Shown here one piece after another: positions 6,287 to 11,478 of a stretch of DNA of 11,478 nucleotides (positions within the stretch are counted from its first letter, which is position 1; the number at the start of each line of letters is the position of its first letter). The translations under genes were made by a program, and so were the position numbers. Origin of the DNA: Phycisphaerae bacterium (GTDB taxonomy: Bacteria > Planctomycetota > Phycisphaerae > UBA1845); the NCBI GenBank assembly GCA_028277545.1, contig JANQGB010001291.1:1-11478 (forward strand), in the 5' to 3' direction. The notes beneath the pieces are model-generated. The model did not search any database. It was not told the DNA's origin and worked only from the letters and a program-made list of their open reading frames with translations.

Positions 6287-8457
6287 AGCGCAGTGTGGTA
6301 GCGAGTGTCATCTCCGGGCTGGCGATGACTGTGTCGGCCAGCGCGGTGTCGGCGAGCGAACTGGTGCTCGATCGGGACAACATCAAGATCGAAGCCGACG
6401 CTGTAATCGCGCCGGGAACCTACGTCGTTGAGGATGCCGACGATAATGGCGTCGTCCAGATCACGGGCCACAACATCACCGTGGACTTCCAGAACGCCGA
6501 ACTGGTCGGAGCGCCGGACGATCGGCTGGCGAACGCCTACACCGGCCTGGGGATCGTCATCACCGGGCGCAACGTCACGGTCCGCAATGTCCGGGTCCGA
6601 GGTTTCAGAGTTGGTATACTCGCCAGCGAGTCTCCGAAGCTGCGCATCGAGGATGTGGACGTCTCGGGCAACTTCCGGCAGCGCCTCAAGTCAACACCTC
6701 AGCGCGAAGACCTGCGGGACTGGCTCAGTCCCCACGCCAACGACGGCGGGGAGTGGCTGGCCAACTACGGGGCGGGACTGGCTGTCCAGCGGTCCGACGC
6801 GGCGGTCATCCAGCGGGTGCGCGCCCGCCGGGGACAGAACGGCATCGTCCTCGACCGGGTCAGCGACTCGAAGATCATCGATAACGACTGTTCGTTCCTG
6901 TCGGGGTGGGGGCTGGCGTTGTGGCGGTGCAACCGCAACCAGATCGTCCGCAACGCGTTTGACTTCTGCGTCCGCGGTTACAGCCACGGCGTCTATAACC
7001 GCGGCCAGGACTCAGCCGGCATCCTCATGTTCGAGCAGAACAATGACAACGTCATAGCTCAGAACAGCGCCACCCATTGCGGCGACGGCTTCTTCGGCTT
7101 CGGCGGCTCCGAGTCGTTGGCCGGTGGGGAGCGAACGGGTAACAACAACAACCTGCTGATCGGCAACGACTTCTCCTACGCCGCGGCGCACGGCATCGAG
7201 ATGACCTTCAGCTTTGGCAACCGCTTCCTGGCCAATCGTCTGGTGGGCAACGCCATCTGCGGCATCTGGGCCGGCTATTCCCAGGACACCTTGATCGAAG
7301 CCAATCACCTGGAGGGCAACGGCCAGGCGGGCTACGGTGCCGAGCGGGGCGGCATCAACATCGAGCACGGGAGCGGCAATGTCATCAAGCACAACGTGTT
7401 TACTGACAACAAGACCGGCGTCTATCTCTGGTCGGATGAGGATCGGCACCTGGCAAGTGAGCCCTGGGTCAAGGCGAATGACCGGGGCTCGACCGACAAC
7501 ATTATCGCCTACAACACGTTCGACGGCGATGAGGTGGCGGTTCAGTTGCGCGCTTCCACCAACACGCGACACTGCGGGAACACGATGCGCGGTGTCGGGC
7601 GGGAGTATGACGTTGACGAGTCCAGCAAGATGGTCTCGATTGACACCCCGGCTGGTCGCCCCGCGCGCCGCCCGCCACCGCCCGGTGGTGCGAACAAGCT
7701 GGCGGCTGGGCGTCAGCGCCTGCGCGGTCGAGAGCACATCATCATCACGGAGTGGGGACCGTACGACTTCGTCGATCGAGAAATCCTGCCACCGCACGCC
7801 GCTGGTGGCGATAAGGTGATGTTCCAGGTTCTCGGGCCATCCGGAAGGTTCAAGGTGACCGACATCAGCGGGGCAGTCGCCGTCACGCCCATCGCGGGCG
7901 ACCTGCCGGGGCTGGTTACCGTGCAACTGGCCGACTGGGGGGTCGAGACGTTCCGCCTGACCGTCGATGTGAACGGACCTTCCCTGCACGCCAGCGGCAC
8001 GCTCTGCCGGCTCGACTGGGACGTGAAGTTCTTCGCCTGGAATCCAGCCAGCGATCCCCGCAAGCACCAGGCACGCTGGGACCTGCTGCTCAAGGGCCCC
8101 GCGCTCGCCCGGTTGAAAAGCCCGTCACTCGACTTCGACTGGGCGCTGGGGTCACCCGCCAGGTCCGTGCCACCTGACCAGTTCGGTACGCTGGCTACAA
8201 CCTCCGTCGATGTTCCCGAGAGCGGTCGCCGCTGGCGAGTAAGGACGGTCTCGGATGACGGCATTCGCGTGTGGGTCGGTGGCAACCTGGTAATTGATGA
8301 CTGGGAGTGGCATCCGCCGAAGGAAAACGCCGCGATCCTCGACCTGCCTCCTGGCAGGCACGCCATTCGTGTCGAGCACTTCGAGATCGACGGCTACGCC
8401 CGCCTGGCGTTCCGGCTGGAGCCAATCGACGAGTCGTCGCGCGCGCCGCGTGAGTAA
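6283..8457 (+). CDS. Secreted right-handed beta-helix protein with C-terminal PA14-like domain
   Basis: The 724-residue product starts with a signal peptide (MKRS, cleavage after AVSA at 24). Residues about 60-450 are a parallel beta-helix: repeated turns of the form 'ITGHNITVDFQN', 'NGIVLDRVSDSKIIDND', 'NNDNVIAQNSATHCGDG', 'SGNVIKHNVFTDNKTGVYLW', as in NosD/PbH1 and polysaccharide-active proteins. A Pro/Arg-rich linker (459-478) leads to a domain containing EWGPYDF (490-496). A PA14-like module follows at about 605-713, with the diagnostic SDDGIRVWVGGNLVIDDW (657-674). PA14 modules usually bind carbohydrate. Periplasmic or extracellular action on glycans is an inference; catalytic residues cannot be assigned by eye. 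It starts inside the pgmB stop codon, with GAGGGGA about 9 bases upstream, so the two are one operon. The end of the gene is convergent with lspA, 31 bases away. Confidence 0.85.
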   Translation: MKRSVVASVISGLAMTVSASAVSASELVLDRDNIKIEADAVIAPGTYVVEDADDNGVVQITGHNITVDFQNAELVGAPDDRLANAYTGLGIVITGRNVTVRNVRVRGFRVGILASESPKLRIEDVDVSGNFRQRLKSTPQREDLRDWLSPHANDGGEWLANYGAGLAVQRSDAAVIQRVRARRGQNGIVLDRVSDSKIIDNDCSFLSGWGLALWRCNRNQIVRNAFDFCVRGYSHGVYNRGQDSAGILMFEQNNDNVIAQNSATHCGDGFFGFGGSESLAGGERTGNNNNLLIGNDFSYAAAHGIEMTFSFGNRFLANRLVGNAICGIWAGYSQDTLIEANHLEGNGQAGYGAERGGINIEHGSGNVIKHNVFTDNKTGVYLWSDEDRHLASEPWVKANDRGSTDNIIAYNTFDGDEVAVQLRASTNTRHCGNTMRGVGREYDVDESSKMVSIDTPAGRPARRPPPPGGANKLAAGRQRLRGREHIIITEWGPYDFVDREILPPHAAGGDKVMFQVLGPSGRFKVTDISGAVAVTPIAGDLPGLVTVQLADWGVETFRLTVDVNGPSLHASGTLCRLDWDVKFFAWNPASDPRKHQARWDLLLKGPALARLKSPSLDFDWALGSPARSVPPDQFGTLATTSVDVPESGRRWRVRTVSDDGIRVWVGGNLVIDDWEWHPPKENAAILDLPPGRHAIRVEHFEIDGYARLAFRLEPIDESSRAPRE

Positions 8458-8488
8458 AGGGGTAGGGGTGCCCCCGGCGCACCATTCA

Positions 8489-9235
8489 TCAGCCGGCCGG
8501 CCCGGCAGACTCGGTGACTGCCGGCGGCCGGCGTTCGCGCCAGAAACAGGTCAGCAGAATCCCCACGCCGACAACCAGCAGAGCGTCGGCGATGTTGAAC
8601 ACCCAAGGCCAGTAGTCGAACCCGCCAATAGGGGCGAACTTGATGAAATCGCGGACCACGCCCTGGCGGTTCATCTCCTGGATGCGGTCGCGGGGAATTG
8701 ATCGCCGGTTCTGCTTGTCTGGATACGACGCGACGATAACCGGGTTTGCCCCCGACTCCGAAACGATCAGGCCTATGAGCTGCCCTCCGCTGCGGTCGGC
8801 CGTCGGCTTCAGGGTGAGGACATCCGCCTGCACGAAGGTCCGATCGTAAAGGTTGCCCAGCGCCCCAGCCAGAATGAACGCCAACCCCAGGTGCAGGAAT
8901 CGCTGGCGTCGCCCGCTGCAGGCAAAGACGTAGACCACGAAGGCCAGCGCCAGCACGGAGGCCACGATGAAGGCGGGCACCCAGCCGGAGAACGAGCCGA
9001 AGAGTGCGCCCGAGTTGAGAGAGCGATGGGCTGTAATCAGGCCGGGAACGAGTACCTTGGCCTCGTCCGCCCCGAGATTGGCGAAGGCCCAGGCCTTGGA
9101 TGCCAGGTCCATCCAGAGGCACAGCCCGGTAGTCGCCCACAGCATCAGCTGGGCTGCCGGCGAGCGGAATGCGGAGTCGGGTCTGGACAGGCCGTCCGGG
9201 GGCGGCGTTTCGCTTCGCTTCTGGGTCTCGGGCAT
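8489..9235 (-). CDS. lspA: Signal peptidase II (prolipoprotein signal peptidase) with large insertion
   Basis: Inner-membrane aspartyl protease that cleaves lipoprotein signal peptides after lipidation. From ATG 9235 it is 248 residues, against about 160-170 usual. Four membrane segments are visible (about 31-50, 86-106, 113-130, 212-231). Family motifs are present: MDLASKAWA (D43), NSGALFG (N74), GNLYDR with catalytic D131, and FNIADALLVVG with catalytic D217. The two aspartates are normally about 20-30 residues apart; here they are 86 apart because of an insertion of roughly 60 charged residues (about 133-194) facing the periplasm, before the normal VRDFI segment. The frame is open to 9406, but that part overlaps the upstream gene in another frame and has no domain. 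ATG 9235 lies 19 bases after the upstream stop with a weak GAAG, so the two genes are probably co-transcribed. Confidence 0.93.
   Translation of the reverse strand: MPETQKRSETPPPDGLSRPDSAFRSPAAQLMLWATTGLCLWMDLASKAWAFANLGADEAKVLVPGLITAHRSLNSGALFGSFSGWVPAFIVASVLALAFVVYVFACSGRRQRFLHLGLAFILAGALGNLYDRTFVQADVLTLKPTADRSGGQLIGLIVSESGANPVIVASYPDKQNRRSIPRDRIQEMNRQGVVRDFIKFAPIGGFDYWPWVFNIADALLVVGVGILLTCFWRERRPPAVTESAGPAG
8492..8532. repeat. Strong GC hairpin in the last codons of lspA (convergent gene ends)
   Basis: GCCGGCCG (8492-8499) and CCGGCAG (8502-8508) pair exactly with CTGCCGG (8518-8524) and CGGCCGGC (8525-8532). The result is 15 base pairs with a two-base bulge and a nine-base loop. It falls within the lspA C-terminus, 34 bases past the beta-helix stop. 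There is no T tract on either side, so it is not a standard intrinsic terminator. It may slow polymerase or protect 3' ends for both convergent messages. Confidence 0.5.
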
Positions 9236-9254
9236 CTTCGGTTCGACCAAGCCG

Positions 9255-10040
9255 CTAGTGGGCCCGGCCCTGCTCGCGCAGGCGGGCGTATTCGATCGTG
9301 TACTTTGCCCACGGCTTGGCCCGCAGGCGGGCAATCGTGATCGGCTTGTGCGTGGCCATGCAGACGCCGTATGTCCGATCGTCGATGCGGTGCAACGCGT
9401 CGTCAATCTCTTTCAACAGGGTGCGCTCGTTGTTGATCAGGCCCAGAGTGAACTCCTGCTCCCAGTTGTCCGAGCCGATGTCGGCCATGTGAATGGGCAT
9501 ACTCGACAGGTCGCCCGCCGCCTCGGATCGGCTCCGGCGGAGGGCTTCATTGGTCAGATTGTCCACGTCGCCGACCAGCTCTTGCCGCTTATCGAGCAAC
9601 AGTTGCCGAAACTCCTGAAGCTGTGCACTCGAGAGGCGTGTCTTGGGGAGCGGGGGTGGCGTGAAGTCTTCCGGCTCCTCCGGTGCGGCGGCTACTTTGC
9701 TGGTCCGCGGAGCTTTCTTCTTTGCTGCGTCCCGCTTCGGCTTGGTTCTGGAAGCGGTTGCGGGATTGGATTCGGGGTTTCTGGCCGGTGGTTTCTTTCC
9801 GGCCGCCTTCTTGACTTTCTTCTTCTTGGCGGTCCTCTTCTTGACCTGAGCCTTGGCGGATTTCTTCGCAACCGCTGCCTTCTTCTTCTTGGCGGCGACC
9901 TTGGGTTTCCGCGGCGCATTCTTGACGGCCTTTTTGGCGGACTTGCCGGTTGCGGCTCGCTTCTTCGCCTTGCTCGCGGATCCAGTCGCCTTCTTGGCAC
10001 GCGATTGCTTCGCCCTGGTGGTGGTTTTACGCTTGGCCAT
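9255..10040 (-). CDS. Histone-H1-like lysine-rich tail fused to a DksA/TraR-type domain lacking the zinc site
   Basis: 261 residues in two parts. Residues 1-115 are almost only Lys, Ala, Arg, Ser, Thr and Pro with AKK/KKA runs, as in histone H1 tails and bacterial Hc1/AlgP-like proteins, suggesting nucleic-acid binding. Residues about 134-256 match the DksA/TraR/YteA family: a coiled-coil (LQEFRQLLLDKRQELVGDV), the stretch MPIHMADIGSDNWEQE, and the terminal RIDDRTYGVC…ITIARLRAKPWAKYTIEYAR. The Cys4 finger spacing (C-x2-C-x17-C-x2-C) is kept, but only C227 remains; the others are T230, T248 and Y251, so zinc binding is probably lost. DksA-type proteins bind the RNA polymerase secondary channel; whether this one does is open. 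GGGAGG five bases upstream sets the start. It is expressed from the strong promoter at 10150-10178 and is followed 19 bases later by lspA; a DksA/TraR-lspA neighbourhood is known in other bacteria. Confidence 0.88.
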   Translation of the reverse strand: MAKRKTTTRAKQSRAKKATGSASKAKKRAATGKSAKKAVKNAPRKPKVAAKKKKAAVAKKSAKAQVKKRTAKKKKVKKAAGKKPPARNPESNPATASRTKPKRDAAKKKAPRTSKVAAAPEEPEDFTPPPLPKTRLSSAQLQEFRQLLLDKRQELVGDVDNLTNEALRRSRSEAAGDLSSMPIHMADIGSDNWEQEFTLGLINNERTLLKEIDDALHRIDDRTYGVCMATHKPITIARLRAKPWAKYTIEYARLREQGRAH

Positions 10041-10142
10041 CCGCGCCTCCCGAACCGACGGCGGTTTTTCGGAGCCCGTTTCGCCTCATGTCCGCCTGGA
10101 GCGGACTTTGCGGGCGCAGGAAACAAGTAGAGCGGCTGAAAA
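10041..10142 (-). other. 5' leader of the dksA-like/lspA operon
   Basis: About 100 transcribed bases are expected between the promoter and the ATG. They contain a perfect six-pair hairpin, GTCCGC (10090-10095) with GCGGAC (10101-10106) and a five-base loop. No known riboswitch was recognised. Confidence 0.4.
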
Positions 10143-10149
10143 CGCGGAG

Positions 10150-10178
10150 ACTATAAGCGCGCCCACAAGGGGTGTCAA
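10150..10178 (-). promoter_or_regulatory. Near-consensus sigma70 promoter for the dksA-like/lspA operon
   Basis: On the minus strand a perfect TTGACA (-35, 10178-10173) is followed after exactly 17 bases by TATAGT (-10, 10155-10150, five of six). The start site would be near 10143. The stop codon TGA of the upstream gene (10177-10175) is inside the -35 box. Confidence 0.8.
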
Positions 10179-11478
10179 GGTGCCGGTTCGGCAGGTCGCT
10201 TGCGCAGGACGACTTCCACCATGTTACGCCCGCGCAGGGTCCGCGGCAACTGGAACAGCACGTTGTCGGCCGAGTCGCGGGAGACCTGGTCGACGATGGC
10301 GTTGTCCACGTAGACCCAGACCTCACGGCCGGCGGTGTCCAGGATGTTGAAGGCCGGCCAGAACCGGGCTCTGTCGGTCCCGTCGATCTCGAACCGGACC
10401 AGGTCCGCCTCGGGCCGCAGAACGTAACAGCCCAGCGTTTCGTCGAAGGCGTCGCTTCCGGAGTCGCCCGCCGCAGACAGTGGTAGCTCACCAACCTGGA
10501 CCTTCAGTTTCGCCGGGCGTACGTAATCATCCACCCGTTCCCGGAGGCTGGGTTCGTCACAGTTGCCGGGAGGCCAGATGCTGAGCAGGCACGACCACCG
10601 CCGGGTCGGCGAATCCACCCGGCGTCTGGAGGCCAGCAGGCACACCCTCTGCCGCTCGGAGTCCTGCACCACTGCCATCGTCGGCGCCAGGGCGCTGTCG
10701 TGCATCACCACCAGCAGACCCGATCTGTCCGGTGACTGCGGGCGGAGATAGCCGTAAGAGGCGTATGCCCGACCGCTAGTTTCGAAAACGGATTGAGCGA
10801 AGCTCTTGACCCGTCCGTCATCCGCCCGGCTCACTACCAGGCCCAACCGGCCGGCATCGAAGCCCGCTGCCTCGTCAGACCAGTCGAATTGGACGTAGAC
10901 CTGGCCGCTCGGGTAGATGGTATAGGTCCAGCGTGCCGCGGGAGCCACCGGGCTGTCGGGCTCGTCGGTGGGCGGGAAGAGCCACTCACAGACCACTACG
11001 ACGCGCGCCGGATTGGCCTCCACCACCCGCTGACGGGCGACCACCTTCTCGCCCAGCGTCGCCAGGCCGCTGGAAGCGCCCGGCCTCCACGGCTCGCCCG
11101 ATTCGGGCAACACTACTGGTGCGGGACCCAGCGTGCCGCCGCTGACCAGGTTGGTCAGGCGGTGCGGGTCGCTGCCGGTGTCGTACCAGTGCACGATCTG
11201 CCCGCCGGCAAAGCCCAGCTCGAAACGACCCGCCGCCCCAATATTCCAGCGTCGCCCCTGACGCCGGATGTAGAGCCCCGCGGCGGGGTCTTCAGCCGAT
11301 CCGAACACGTCTGCGCTGTTGTCCGACAAGAGCAGGTCATCGAGCAGCAGGTCAACCGGCCCGCTGGCTTGCGGCAACGAGAGGCGAATCTCGCGAATGT
11401 CATCCAGCGGGGCGTGCTCCGACGCTTCGGTCAGGTCCAGCCGCAGCCCACTCCCGGCGGACTTTGACCCGGGGATGG
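10175..11478 (-). CDS. Unrecognised large protein, N-terminus beyond the window
   Basis: The frame is open from the right edge to TGA 10175, giving at least 434 codons. A start at TTG 11377 is possible, but coding-like sequence continues upstream (LDLTEASEHAPLDDIREIRL), so the gene almost certainly begins outside. The first visible part alternates hydrophobic and acidic residues (IREIRLSLPQASGPVDLLLDDLLLSD), as in the last strands of jelly-roll carbohydrate-binding modules; a long beta-rich region follows (RFELGFAGGQIVHWYDT, WTYTIYPSGQVYVQFDW, GLLVVMHDSA). The C-terminal part ends RGRNMVEVVLRKR. No membrane segment or catalytic motif is evident in the visible part. A secreted polysaccharide-associated protein is a guess from its beta-rich look. 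Base composition and codon use look like the neighbours. Confidence 0.75.
   Translation of the reverse strand, partial: IPGSKSAGSGLRLDLTEASEHAPLDDIREIRLSLPQASGPVDLLLDDLLLSDNSADVFGSAEDPAAGLYIRRQGRRWNIGAAGRFELGFAGGQIVHWYDTGSDPHRLTNLVSGGTLGPAPVVLPESGEPWRPGASSGLATLGEKVVARQRVVEANPARVVVVCEWLFPPTDEPDSPVAPAARWTYTIYPSGQVYVQFDWSDEAAGFDAGRLGLVVSRADDGRVKSFAQSVFETSGRAYASYGYLRPQSPDRSGLLVVMHDSALAPTMAVVQDSERQRVCLLASRRRVDSPTRRWSCLLSIWPPGNCDEPSLRERVDDYVRPAKLKVQVGELPLSAAGDSGSDAFDETLGCYVLRPEADLVRFEIDGTDRARFWPAFNILDTAGREVWVYVDNAIVDQVSRDSADNVLFQLPRTLRGRNMVEVVLRKRPAEPAP

Noticed and set aside
7012..8067. 351-codon minus-strand open frame
   Set aside because: Antisense to the beta-helix gene, with no RBS or recognisable domain.
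9236..9406. N-terminal extension of LspA to 9406
   Set aside because: It overlaps the end of the dksA-like gene in another frame, is Arg/Ser/Thr-rich, and has no family similarity; ATG 9235 gives a normal LspA N-terminus.
8967..10130. 387-codon plus-strand open frame
   Set aside because: Antisense to lspA and the dksA-like gene. Its Leu/Phe/Gly-rich end is the complement of the Lys/Ala-rich tail, not a real membrane protein.

Overview
The window reads as a chromosomal stretch of a GC-rich, Gram-negative-type bacterium, most likely a planctomycete (Phycisphaerae-like). The basis is inference from content: a PEP-CTERM protein with a cohesin-like body, a secreted beta-helix/PA14 protein, a lysine-rich histone-H1-like tail fused to a DksA/TraR-type domain, and short palindromic repeats of the 'CACCGGCAGGATGCCGGTG' kind. 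No rRNA, tRNA, transposase, integrase or CRISPR array is visible.

Layout. On the minus strand, 1-1888 carries a sugar/polysaccharide pair: a DegT-family aminotransferase followed 15 bp later by a dolichol-phosphate-mannose-synthase-like GT2 glycosyltransferase that runs off the left edge. A ~430-bp divergent region follows, with two hairpins and a -10-like box placed where it would give a leaderless message for the next gene. Plus-strand 2321-4336 is a complete NAD-dependent DNA ligase (ligA). The 4337-4722 gap holds a five-copy palindromic repeat cluster, a possible ligA terminator, a good minus-strand terminator and an 18-bp inverted repeat. Minus-strand 4723-5301 is a small PEP-CTERM protein with its own SD and promoter. 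It is divergent from a plus-strand two-gene operon at 5624-8457: beta-phosphoglucomutase (pgmB) overlapping by ATGA a 724-residue secreted beta-helix/PA14 protein.

Convergent to these, on the minus strand, are lspA (signal peptidase II, with a large insertion between its catalytic aspartates) and, just upstream of it, a DksA/TraR-like gene with a histone-like tail. Those two share a near-consensus promoter (TTGACA-17-TATAGT) whose -35 box contains the stop codon of the next gene upstream, an unrecognised large protein that runs off the right edge.

The genes fall into housekeeping (ligA, lspA), envelope/polysaccharide (GT2, DegT, PEP-CTERM, beta-helix) and sugar-phosphate metabolism (pgmB). 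No clearly new multi-gene system is evident. The features most worth following are the pgmB/beta-helix operon, the LspA insertion, the zinc-less DksA/histone fusion and the repeat cluster.
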